From contig QILJ01000470.1 of assembly GCA_003233295.1 (NCBI GenBank), positions 1 through 6,849 of the forward strand: a DNA stretch of 6,849 bases, read 5' to 3'. The stretch comes from Ignavibacteria bacterium (GTDB taxonomy: Bacteria > Bacteroidota > Ignavibacteria > Ignavibacteriales > Melioribacteraceae). A model generated the notes under the pieces. It did no database searches and was not told the DNA's origin. It saw only the letters and a list, made by a program, of their open reading frames with translations. This document shows positions 1 to 5,287 of the stretch, in pieces; within the stretch, counting starts at the first letter, position 1; each line of letters starts with the position of its first letter. Both the position numbers and the translations under genes were made by a program.

Positions 1-341
1 TAAATTCCGTAATCGATTATCGTTGCAGTTACGCGTTTAGGTATGTTTGGTTGTGTACGAATCTTGCTCATAGATCAATGAAAACTAACGGTCTCGGCTA
101 GGGGCGTGGGTAACCCTCAGCCAATAGCACTAAAGTAACGAACATGCGCCAGTCAATCAATTAACCACAATAAATGAATATTAGAATTTGCAGTGCGAGG
201 CATTTTTTTAAGTTGAAAAGCAATAGCAGGTGAGTGGTCAGTCACACCTGAGTCTCAAAAGGATAGTTAACCCATGCCATTCTAGCTATTTGTTGTGCCG
301 AGTAATAAGGCGCTGAAAAAATATACGCTATTATAATTTTT
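1..341. other. Non-coding stretch with two hairpins and a boundary motif
   Basis: I see no convincing gene in these 341 bases. They contain a hairpin at 96-122 (GGCTAGGGG pairing with CCCTCAGCC, with one mismatch and one wobble, 9-nt loop), a second at 227-250 (CAGGTG/CACCTG, 12-nt loop), a TAGCACTAAA motif at 125-134 that recurs in other gaps of the window, and TATTTGTTGTG at 287-297. That 11-mer is identical to the bases spanning the 5' junction of the intron near 6272. The stretch may be the end of another cassette-like unit cut by the window edge. Confidence 0.5.
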
Positions 342-944
342 CTAAGACTGGTCCTCTGACATTTTATTAATCTTAGGTTGGAGGATCCAAACTCCAATCG
401 GATAAAACCAAAAAAGAAAAAACTCCCCTGCAAAGTCTGAAAAACTGGTCTTGCGTTGCAACTCTACCGTTTTAAAAGTTTTAGCCACAAAGTATATTGA
501 ATAGAATATGCAAAACATTGAAAATAAGTGTAGTGGCAGTATAATTAATGAAGCAACAAGGGCATAGTTTTCATGAATTTCACCTCCTATCATCAAATTT
601 GCCATACCCACCATCGCCGTGGAGATGAATAATATATAAACTAGTGGAATAAAGAACAGGATCTTAAATTTTTTTACCTTCATTCGCACATCTGCTGGTA
701 TTTGTTTTTGCAATCCAATCGCTATCGACCAAAACCAACCAAAAATTGCTCCCATATAAACAATCATGAGCAATGGAAATGCCTTGTAGTAATTGAAAAC
801 GATATATGGATCGTCCATCCCTTTGCTAGCACTAAAAAGCATTGTGCCCATAAACAAAAATTGAAGGACCATAGGTAGCCCAAATAATAGCAAGAACATT
901 TGCCAATGTTTGGCTTTTAAAAATTTATTCAAAAATGTTTCCAA
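342..944 (-). CDS. Five-helix integral membrane protein, unknown function
   Basis: This 200-residue protein is almost entirely hydrophobic. Likely membrane segments lie at about residues 17-38, 52-76, 94-118, 128-155 and 170-188, joined by short charged loops such as DVRMKVKKFK (about 85-94). Aromatic residues crowd the last helix (EFFLFWFYPIGVWILQP), followed by a short polar tail. I recall similar proteins of this length with a KHWQ start and a PIGVW-LQP end from Bacteroidota genomes, but I know no assigned function. The start is TTG (944-942): an in-frame TAA lies three codons upstream and the next ATG (residue 16) would cut into the first helix and remove KHWQ. It lies 66 bp downstream of the lipoprotein gene on the same strand, so co-transcription is possible, although small palindromes fill that gap. 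Confidence 0.8.
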   Translation of the reverse strand: METFLNKFLKAKHWQMFLLLFGLPMVLQFLFMGTMLFSASKGMDDPYIVFNYYKAFPLLMIVYMGAIFGWFWSIAIGLQKQIPADVRMKVKKFKILFFIPLVYILFISTAMVGMANLMIGGEIHENYALVASLIILPLHLFSMFCIFYSIYFVAKTFKTVELQRKTSFSDFAGEFFLFWFYPIGVWILQPKINKMSEDQS

Positions 945-1010
945 TTTTAATTAGTTTTTGGTTGTAGTTAACCTTAGTAAAACTGCTTAAGACATAGCTA
1001 TGCAACACAA
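945..1010. repeat. Short palindromes between two minus-strand genes
   Basis: The 66-bp gap holds a perfect 10-bp palindrome, CATAGCTATG, at 993-1002. Right beside it is a hairpin, CACAAC-TATG-GTTGTG (1006-1021), that runs into the last codons and stop of the lipoprotein gene. The right arm continues as GTTGTGGGG; the same nine bases occur in opposite orientation in the gap upstream of that gene, near 1885-1893. No T-run follows on the minus strand, so a rho-independent terminator is unlikely. A unit-boundary role is possible. Confidence 0.45.
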
Positions 1011-1874
1011 CTATGGTTGTGGGGTCGCCTTTTCCGTTTTTATAAGTTCCCCGTTATTGTAATATTCGATGGATTTAAGAGTGTGATCTGGGTTAAAGTT
1101 CTTCCATTCCCCAATTCTTTTTTGTTCTGTAATTGATTTTTTGCCAGTTGAAGTGATTTCCACAATTGTTGTTTCAAAACCTGGTTTTCTATGCTCCAAA
1201 TAATAGTTGGTATGTTGGTCATTCAAAGGCGCATAAATCGGTTTGATTGAAACTGTGTCCTTTTTACCGTATTCTGGTCCATAAATCTTCCAGCATGACA
1301 ATTCCATTTTAACTCCTACGATTGGACTGTGTAAGTAGTGTTCTTCATCAAAGGGGAACCGTTCTGTTGATTGGTCAAGTTGTATATAAAATACTGTAGT
1401 GTCTTTATTTGTATAGAACCAGTGTTCGGAAACCCCTGTCACCGACCATTCAAAATTTGGAAAATCGGCAAGCATTTGTTTGACGGTATAAGTTTTCAGG
1501 TCAATGGACTTTCCTAAGAGTTCACCCTTGAACCCATCTAATAGCCAAACTGAACTTAGTAATTCCGAATCGCTATACATTCCTACCAAAATTCGTTTAT
1601 CTGAATCAACAAGGAAAATCTCACCTTGTTTCCTATATTCCTTAATCAAGGAATCTGATTGATCAAGATTTGTTGATGTTAGAGAATAACCGCAGTTTTT
1701 AAGGTCAGTTACCGTATTATAGCAGAGGTTTATGTTTTCAAGATTAACACTTCTCAAAAAGGAAGTATCAATCATATTCAGTTTTTGTTCAAACACTTGA
1801 AATTCCTTTGTTTCTTTCTCTTTATTGCAAGAAACAATAATATAAACTATGAATATGACTGAGTAGTTTCTCAT
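1011..1874 (-). CDS. Putative lipoprotein with a MORN-like C-terminal tail
   Basis: The 287-residue product begins MRNYSVIFIVYIIVSC, a short hydrophobic signal ending in a lipobox (IVSC, lipidated Cys16). This predicts export and attachment to the inner or outer membrane. The mature part is soluble, rich in charged and aromatic residues, with no catalytic motif that I recognise. The last 33 residues (GEWKNF...LKSIEYYNNGELIK) resemble one degenerate unit of the YwqK/MORN-variant repeats common in Bacteroidota exported proteins; one unit alone gives little functional information. An in-frame ATG seven codons upstream (1895) is less likely: it puts MLWGIIE before the signal peptide and lies inside an inverted repeat. 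The stop codon lies within the small hairpin at 1006-1021. Function unknown; I saw no close Bacteroidota-type promoter match. Confidence 0.75.
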   Translation of the reverse strand: MRNYSVIFIVYIIVSCNKEKETKEFQVFEQKLNMIDTSFLRSVNLENINLCYNTVTDLKNCGYSLTSTNLDQSDSLIKEYRKQGEIFLVDSDKRILVGMYSDSELLSSVWLLDGFKGELLGKSIDLKTYTVKQMLADFPNFEWSVTGVSEHWFYTNKDTTVFYIQLDQSTERFPFDEEHYLHSPIVGVKMELSCWKIYGPEYGKKDTVSIKPIYAPLNDQHTNYYLEHRKPGFETTIVEITSTGKKSITEQKRIGEWKNFNPDHTLKSIEYYNNGELIKTEKATPQP

Positions 1875-1881
1875 TTCGATT

Positions 1882-1918
1882 ATGCCCCACAACATTGATA
1901 GTATGGGTCGTTGGGCAT
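1882..1918. repeat. Imperfect inverted repeat upstream of the lipoprotein gene
   Basis: On the plus strand ATGCCCCACAAC (1882-1893) pairs with GTTGGGCAT (1910-1918) if three bases are left unpaired; the spacer is 16 nt. On the minus strand the left part reads GCCCAAC, which fits RYYYAAC, the integron R'' core consensus, and the arms carry extrahelical bases as attC sites do. At 37 bp it is shorter than known attC sites (about 57 bp and up), so it may instead be a promoter-proximal regulatory or structural repeat. Confidence 0.5.
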
Positions 1919-2002
1919 TTCAAAGCTCAAAACTATCAAACCGCTATATTAAATATACACACTTTCAAAATTAGCACTATCCGCCCAATAACCTATTTTT
2001 TT

Positions 2003-2290
2003 GTGGCCTTGAAGGGTAAATATAGTTAATGGAGTGTGAGTCTCCTATACGCCTGTCGAGAGGAAGTATTAGTAAGCTGTAAGGGTGGTTTACTGTTAGG
2101 TATGCACTGAAGCCTGCCAGTCCTTTAGATTTACCCAATCAGACAGTTAACCACCGGATTAAAATCACACAGCAGTAAGGTCTCCTAAGTGGTACTGATT
2201 TAGGATTGGTCAACACCAGCAGAAAACACAGTGGGGTCAGTGCCAAACCGGTGACTATTGCTAGTGGCTCCACTGTGTTTGTCCCCTAAT
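2003..2290 (+). mobile_element. Degenerate group IIC intron relic
   Basis: This gene-free stretch resembles the other two introns in order and spacing. It starts GTGGCCTTGAAGGGTAAATA, against GTGCGCCCTGAATGGTGAAT at 3123. It has a GGAGTGTGAGTCTCC stem-loop where group IIC introns carry GGGTGAnAGTCCC. It then has AAGCTGTAAGGGTGGTTT followed by GCACTGAAG and GCCAG, matching AAGCTAAACAAGTGG, GCACTGAAG and CAGCCTG in the 6272 copy. A later CAGCAG-AAGGTC segment may correspond to the GAAGTCAGCA region. There is no reverse transcriptase and I find no recognisable domain V or VI. The first bases (GTGGC) deviate from GUGYG. I read it as an old, internally deleted copy; the 3' limit is uncertain. Confidence 0.55.
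2224..2280. terminator. Long stem-loop downstream of the toxin gene
   Basis: An 11-bp perfect stem (AAACACAGTGG 2224-2234 with CCACTGTGTTT 2270-2280) continues inward to about 16 pairs when two G-U pairs are allowed, with further partial pairing above. It lies 35 bp past the stop codon of the minus-strand ParE gene. On the minus strand the stem is followed by TTTC, so it could end parDE transcription, but the T-run is weak. It could also be a structural piece of the intron relic in which it sits, or a recombination-site hairpin. Confidence 0.45.
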
Positions 2291-2315
2291 TGTTACCAAC
2301 TGTATTTTAGTTTTA

Positions 2316-2603
2316 CTAAGGAATATTGTTCAAATCTTGTCTTCCAACTATAGCCATAATTTCTATAATATCATTATTTATTTTGAAGTAAATGCTATCA
2401 GAACCACATACACAGCGTCTGTATCCGGTTTTTATAAAATCAACTGATTCAAATGAAAACGGTCGCTGAGCTATAATGTTGAAATACTCAAAAAATGACT
2501 CAAAATATTTATCAGCTTGTGCCATTCCAAACTTCTCGATTCCGTAATGATGAATTCTAATTAAATCTTCTTTAGCTGCATTACTTAATTTGTATTTAGC
2601 CAT
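2316..2603 (-). CDS. parE: ParE/RelE-family toxin of a type II toxin-antitoxin system
   Basis: The 95-residue product has the normal ParE length and layout: a helical N-terminus starting YKLSNAAKEDLIRIHHYGIEKFG, a QADKYF helix, and the C-terminal sheet with GYRRCVCGSDSIYFKI...IEIMAIVGRQD, which matches the typical ParE end (YRR..YG...YY.I....I.I..I.GR.D). Family knowledge says ParE proteins poison DNA gyrase and are held inactive by ParD. I see no truncation or missing core segment. The gene overlaps the upstream antitoxin gene by 8 nt (2596-2603, ATGGCTAA), so the two are translated together. The stop is followed by the hairpin at 2224-2280. The target (gyrase or otherwise) cannot be read from the sequence. 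Confidence 0.88.
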   Translation of the reverse strand: MAKYKLSNAAKEDLIRIHHYGIEKFGMAQADKYFESFFEYFNIIAQRPFSFESVDFIKTGYRRCVCGSDSIYFKINNDIIEIMAIVGRQDLNNIP

Positions 2604-2835
2604 TAAGTAACGATTTTGATTTTGCTAATATTTCTTTTCTATTGTCATTAGTGAATCCTCTGTTTTCAGCCCTTTCCAGTTTAGAACCTATCCAATCAAT
2701 TTGTCGTTGTTGTTTTCTAGCTTGTCTTATTAAGTCGTTTACAAGCTCACTCTTGCTAGAATATTCTTTATTATCAACTTGAATTTTTAACCACTCATCA
2801 TTTGGTTGTGTGAATGAAATACTTTGTCTTGCCAT
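2596..2835 (-). CDS. parD: ParD-family ribbon-helix-helix antitoxin
   Basis: The 79-residue product starts MARQSISFTQPNDEWLKIQV, the strand and first helix of a ribbon-helix-helix DNA-binding domain. KEYSSKSELVNDLIRQARKQ follows as the second helix, the usual ParD pattern (S.S.T.p...wl..qv..g.y.s.SE.vr.aiR). The C-terminal half (about 45-79) is charged and probably wraps the toxin. Antitoxin before toxin with a short overlap is the standard parDE order. The dimer should repress its own promoter: an 18-bp palindrome lies just upstream, overlapping the promoter candidate. The start at 2835 is the first ATG, 11 nt from the end of that palindrome. The pair may stabilise this accessory region against loss. 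Confidence 0.88.
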   Translation of the reverse strand: MARQSISFTQPNDEWLKIQVDNKEYSSKSELVNDLIRQARKQQRQIDWIGSKLERAENRGFTNDNRKEILAKSKSLLNG

Positions 2836-2846
2836 AATCTTAAGTT

Positions 2847-2864
2847 TGGTGTAAATTTACACCA
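2847..2864. promoter_or_regulatory. Perfect 18-bp palindrome, likely ParD operator
   Basis: TGGTGTAAATTTACACCA is a perfect 18-bp palindrome. Its proximal edge is 11 nt upstream of the antitoxin ATG, and it overlaps the proposed -7 box. Ribbon-helix-helix antitoxins bind such palindromes as pairs of dimers, so autorepression of the operon is the natural reading. Confidence 0.75.
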
Positions 2865-2892
2865 TAAATATGTCTTGTGCAAAAAACACAAA
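2863..2892 (-). promoter_or_regulatory. Candidate Bacteroidota promoter for parDE
   Basis: On the minus strand TTTG (2892-2889) is followed after 18 nt by TATTTATG (2870-2863), a partial match to the -33 TTTG and -7 TAnnTTTG elements of the Bacteroidota housekeeping sigma factor. The -7 box overlaps the 18-bp palindrome by two bases, so bound ParD would block it. Confidence 0.4.
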
Positions 2893-3037
2893 GCATAAGT
2901 TGCTGATTATCTTTGTTGAGTTTTATAGTTGGTACCGGTTAGTATATGGCAAGTAGGGCAGTAGGAAGCGATAAACTTTCGGGTTTACTCTTAGCCAAAT
3001 TTGCGTATTTTGTATTTAACTTTTTCATCTTTTAAAT

Positions 3038-3056
3038 GCCAAATCGCAGATTTGGC
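3038..3056. repeat. Small hairpin GCCAAATC / GATTTGGC
   Basis: A perfect 8-bp stem with a 3-nt loop (GCA) lies in the 285-bp gap between parD and the intron at 3121. A related half-copy, GCCAAATTTGC, lies at about 2987. From general familiarity, stems of this form recur between genes in some Bacteroidota. No gene is visible in 2865-3120; the rest of the gap holds AACTTTCG twice (near 2974 and 3078) and the left boundary arm at 3095-3101. Confidence 0.4.
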
Positions 3057-3120
3057 GGTGTTTGTAAATAGTCCTGAACTTTCGTAAACCACCGAACGCC
3101 CTATTTGCTATATACATATT

Positions 3121-3490
3121 GTGTGCGCCCTGAATGGTGAATATAGCTCATGAAAATGAGCGATCCAGAGGCATCGCCGTCGGCAAGCCTCTGGCGTCCG
3201 ATTGGGTGAGTCCCGTAAGCGCTGGGGTCCCCGCAAAGATGCGGGGCAGGCAGTGTGCCCGGAAGCTAAACAAGTGGGTGGGTTGGGTTGACCCAAGCAT
3301 TGAAGTAAGCCAGCCTGTGGTGTGGAGGTACCGGGTTACAGATTGAGAAGTCAGCAGACCGCGTGCCGCCTATAGCTTTAGCGGTGAGGCAAGCTTCGGC
3401 GTAAGCATACGCTGGGTGGTCATGCCTTCATTTCGGCAAATAAATGTGAGAGGCGCACCGTGGGCTTATGGCTCACGGCCGTCTACTCAT
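3121..3490 (+). mobile_element. Group IIC intron, ORF-less and internally deleted
   Basis: The element opens GTGTGCGCCCTGAATGG (5' end at 3121 or 3123). It shares with the 6272 copy the block 3165-3202 (one mismatch in 38), the CCCCGC-AAAGAT-GCGGGG hairpin (3229-3246), GGAAGCTAAACAAGTGG, GAAGTAAG-CAGCCTG, and the stretch GGAGGTACCGGGTTACAG through GAAGTCAGCA to 3386. The GGGTGAGTCCC loop (3204-3214) fits IIC domain I. Compared with 6272 it lacks 208 bp exactly between two CAGCCTGT repeats. It has no reverse transcriptase. The 3' end is a domain VI-like hairpin finishing in AT. A hairpin at 3399-3412 (GCGTA-AGCA-TACGC) might be the tip of a decayed domain V, but its lower stem does not hold. 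I expect it cannot splice or move by itself. Confidence 0.78.
3447..3490 (+). ncRNA. Intron domain VI-like hairpin and 3' end
   Basis: TGAGAGGCGCACCG...CGGCCGTCTACTCAT folds with CCGTGGGC pairing GCTCACGG (3458-3465 with 3471-3478, one G-U) around a 5-nt loop, and TGAG pairing CTCA at the base. The edges match what I recall for IIC introns (GTGAGAGG ... CTACTCGAT), where the unpaired A in CTACTC is the branch-point candidate. The final AT fits the AY 3' end. This places the 3' splice junction at 3490/3491 with T as the first exon base. Confidence 0.6.
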
Positions 3491-3518
3491 TGTGGGCCGT
3501 TTTTATACACTATTGGCC
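3491..3518. repeat. Boundary element at the intron 3' flank and end of the TCDI-motif gene
   Basis: GGGCCGTT (3494-3501) is complementary, with one unpaired base, to AACGCCC (3095-3101) on the other side of the intron. Joining the exons would give an inverted repeat with a 22-nt spacer. TTTTTATACAC (3500-3510) recurs exactly at 5260-5270, and GGCC at 3495-3498 and 3515-3518 brackets it. The stop codon of the minus-strand gene (3503-3505) lies inside. Confidence 0.45.
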
Positions 3519-4120
3519 TTTCTCTCTACTTTATCTTGAATTCTTGTGAAGTGTAGAGATAATTTGAAAAGAAATAAGTAGTTACCAAAATCACTTAAAG
3601 TAAAGAGTCTAATGTTTTTTAACTTATCTCTATTTACAAAGTCATTCCCAATATTAAAAACCCTATCTAGGAATACGATTGATTCTTTAAGGACACCAGA
3701 TAATTTGGGCAGGTAAAATATCTGAGTTATATATTGACTTCTTAGAGCATCTAAATGACCAGATATTTGAACTTCAGAAAGTGATGGATCCTTTTCAAGT
3801 AGTTCCGAGTATTTTTGAAAATCAACGATCGGTGCATACATAATTTGAGCTGGGAAATTTCGCTTGTTGCTTTGGTCTATATCGCAAGTGTTAGATAAAA
3901 CTATACCCGGCACTGTTTTAAGTTCTGAGTTTGGTAAATCAATAGCTAACATATCATTTAGACCATCGCCTTGAAATATTATTGGCTCTTCTTCCAGAAA
4001 TGAAGTATAAATTCTCTGATCAATGTTGTCTGGAAAGTCTCGTAAGGATTGATAAAGCTCCTTTTCAGATTCAGAAGATAGATATTTAGGGAGATATATC
4101 TTCAGTTCTCCAATATTCAT
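3503..4120 (-). CDS. TCDI-motif protein, third gene of the TIGR04255 operon
   Basis: The 205-residue soluble protein has no fold I can name, but it has family-like blocks: IIFQGDGLNDMLAIDLP (47-63), GIVLSNTCDID (72-82), NKRNFPAQIMYAPI (85-98), YITQIFYLP (130-138), ESIVFLDRVFNI (146-157) and a FTLSDFGNYLFLFKLSLHFTRI end (173-194). I recall the combination of [SN]xTCDI, NKR-FP and APIxxxxKY from uncharacterised bacterial proteins, with no assigned role. Cys79-Asp80 is the most obvious conserved polar site. I chose ATG at 4120 because it makes an ATGA overlap with the preceding stop, as at the first junction of the operon; an in-frame TTG at 4132 is possible. Being last in a coupled operon suggests it works with the other two proteins. 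The C-terminal codons run into the boundary element at 3491-3518. Confidence 0.8.
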   Translation of the reverse strand: MNIGELKIYLPKYLSSESEKELYQSLRDFPDNIDQRIYTSFLEEEPIIFQGDGLNDMLAIDLPNSELKTVPGIVLSNTCDIDQSNKRNFPAQIMYAPIVDFQKYSELLEKDPSLSEVQISGHLDALRSQYITQIFYLPKLSGVLKESIVFLDRVFNIGNDFVNRDKLKNIRLFTLSDFGNYLFLFKLSLHFTRIQDKVERKANSV

Positions 4121-4419
4121 AGAAGATCCCAATAGTTTTTGTTAACAACTTCTAAAATAGTAGGATCAATATCTTGTACATTGCTTATTAATCTTTCAGA
4201 AAAGGATTTCAGCGACCCAAAATTTAAAATATCTTGATCCTCAATTCGTAACATATCAACTTCCCAAGAATTCACTGGCAATCGATAATATTCCACTACT
4301 TCAGTAGGAAGGGCGTCGGAATAAGACTCATATAGAACAGGAGCCAAAGCAGCTGTACCAAGTGCAATAACAAATAAGTTTGCTCCTAAAGTAATATTAT
4401 TTGATCCTGTCCCAATCAT
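4117..4419 (-). CDS. Small protein with one hydrophobic segment, second gene of the TIGR04255 operon
   Basis: The product is 100 residues. Residues about 9-30 (ITLGANLFVIALGTAALAPVLY) form one hydrophobic stretch, either a membrane anchor or a buried helix, and the rest is acidic (EVDMLRIEDQD, ISNVQDIDPTILEVV) with a WDLL C-terminus. I recognise no domain. ATG at 4419 overlaps the stop of the first gene by four bases (ATGA), and its own TGA overlaps the next ATG in the same way, so all three proteins are probably made in fixed proportion. Its size and single hydrophobic segment would suit a membrane tether or a small partner between the two larger proteins; that is inference. The lack of any spacer on either side argues that it is a real gene despite its length. 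Confidence 0.75.
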   Translation of the reverse strand: MIGTGSNNITLGANLFVIALGTAALAPVLYESYSDALPTEVVEYYRLPVNSWEVDMLRIEDQDILNFGSLKSFSERLISNVQDIDPTILEVVNKNYWDLL

Positions 4420-5138
4420 GAGAATGATGGTTTAAGTGAATTTAAAAAATCTGGTTTTAACAAATTAAAGAAAACATCTTTTTCGATTAAGTGTCCTGCT
4501 TCTATTGAATCCTTATAATTATCTAAGAATTCTTTGTTTCCGTACTCTTTAAACGTATCAATGTCAATAATTGATCCAATTTTTTTCTGATTATCTATAA
4601 CTTGGGTAGCATTATTTGCAATCTGAAGTGTGTTTAGAAAACCATCTTTTTCAATTTCTGTTCGTATTACAGTATTTTTCGGATCCAATACAATGTCTAG
4701 TATCGATATTTCAAATCTGACTTTATCAAATATATTATTCTCAAAAAAGTTAATATACCTAATTCCTAATCTAAATACAGAGTCAATTACTCCAAGGTCA
4801 ATTATACTTTCTATAACTAAGTAAATGACCTCTGAGAACTTTTGCCACCCTGGATAAGGCTTTGGTGAACCTATTACAACAACTTCCGGTCCAATTTGAA
4901 CCGAATATCCATTCTTTGAAGTTATCTTATAGTGCGCTTTATGTTTAAAATTAGGATCAGAGTCACGAAGTTGTTCAGGTAATTGCAGGATTGGAAGTTT
5001 ATCTACTTGTGGAAATTGGTCTTTTAAGGAATTAAAAATAATCCCAAATACCGCATTGGGGAAAATTGTAGTACTAAACCTCAATTCGACAACACTGTCT
5101 ACAATTGGACAATATTCTATTTTTTCAGGTATGGCCAT
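4416..5138 (-). CDS. TIGR04255-family protein, first gene of a three-gene operon
   Basis: The 240-residue product fits the sporadically distributed TIGR04255 family. Its N-terminus reads EYCPIVDSVVELRF (8-21; family y..pPi.Ea..eirF), followed by YSVQIGPEVVVIGSPKPYPGW (78-98), a central RLGIRYINFF (123-132; family GlRYiN.i), IIDIDTF (190-196) and HLIEKDVFFNLLKP (216-229; the family's C-terminal H..n...F). Length is normal. The family's biochemical role is unknown to me; its patchy distribution is typical of mobile or defence-linked genes. ATG at 5138 is the only sensible start. The stop overlaps the next start by ATGA. The 149-bp gap upstream carries promoter candidates and two boundary motifs. 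It is probably a cytoplasmic protein acting with its two operon partners. Confidence 0.75.
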   Translation of the reverse strand: MAIPEKIEYCPIVDSVVELRFSTTIFPNAVFGIIFNSLKDQFPQVDKLPILQLPEQLRDSDPNFKHKAHYKITSKNGYSVQIGPEVVVIGSPKPYPGWQKFSEVIYLVIESIIDLGVIDSVFRLGIRYINFFENNIFDKVRFEISILDIVLDPKNTVIRTEIEKDGFLNTLQIANNATQVIDNQKKIGSIIDIDTFKEYGNKEFLDNYKDSIEAGHLIEKDVFFNLLKPDFLNSLKPSFS

Positions 5139-5148
5139 TTGTTCTTTG

Positions 5149-5191
5149 CAATATTATCGAATGATACTCTTTTATCAAACATTTGTCCAAA
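5149..5191 (-). promoter_or_regulatory. Promoter candidates for the TIGR04255 operon
   Basis: Two overlapping matches to the Bacteroidota pattern lie just upstream. One is TTTG (5191-5188), 21 nt, TATCATTC (5166-5159). The other is TTTG (5179-5176), 19 nt, TAATATTG (5156-5149). The second is closer to consensus but would leave a leader of only a few bases. The first gives a leader of about 13 nt. Neither is decisive. Confidence 0.3.
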
Positions 5192-5241
5192 AAATGGTCT
5201 ATAACATGTTTGTGTATGGAAAATTGCAACTGACTTTGGTT

Positions 5242-5277
5242 AAGCACTAAAATAGCAATTTTTTATACACTTTATTG
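5242..5277. repeat. Boundary motifs between the GIY-YIG gene and the TIGR04255 operon
   Basis: AAGCACTAAAA (5242-5252) matches the TAGCACTAAA motif seen in other gaps. TTTTTATACAC (5260-5270) is identical to 3500-3510, just past the next gene, and is flanked by CAAT (5256-5259) and ATTG (5274-5277). This marks the junction of two minus-strand transcription units. Confidence 0.45.
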
Positions 5278-5287
5278 TCATACGTTT

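Noticed and set aside
48..150. Possible fourth group II intron remnant (GTGTACG..., GTGGGTAACCCTC)
   Set aside because: Only one stem-loop resembles the GGGTGA-AGTCCC element and the blocks before and after it do not follow in order.
242..433. Minus-strand frame of 63 codons overlapping the end of the membrane protein gene
   Set aside because: It runs out of frame through the membrane protein's C-terminus and then into non-coding DNA; its FFFF-rich start is a shadow of the last transmembrane helix.
1040..1222. Minus-strand frame of 60 codons inside the lipoprotein gene
   Set aside because: It is fully contained in a better-supported gene in another frame, with low-complexity composition.
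1882..1918. Calling this inverted repeat a definite integron attC site
   Set aside because: The GCCCAAC core fits R'', but 37 bp is below the known attC size range and no integrase is visible; kept only as an attC-like repeat.
3108..3346. Open frames of 62 and 70 codons on both strands
   Set aside because: Both lie over conserved domain I hairpins of the ORF-less intron and have compositions set by the RNA structure.
3447..3489. Reading this hairpin as intron domain V
   Set aside because: It lacks an AGC/CGC triad arrangement and a GNRA loop, and its edges (TGAGAGG, CTACTCAT) fit IIC domain VI at the 3' end.
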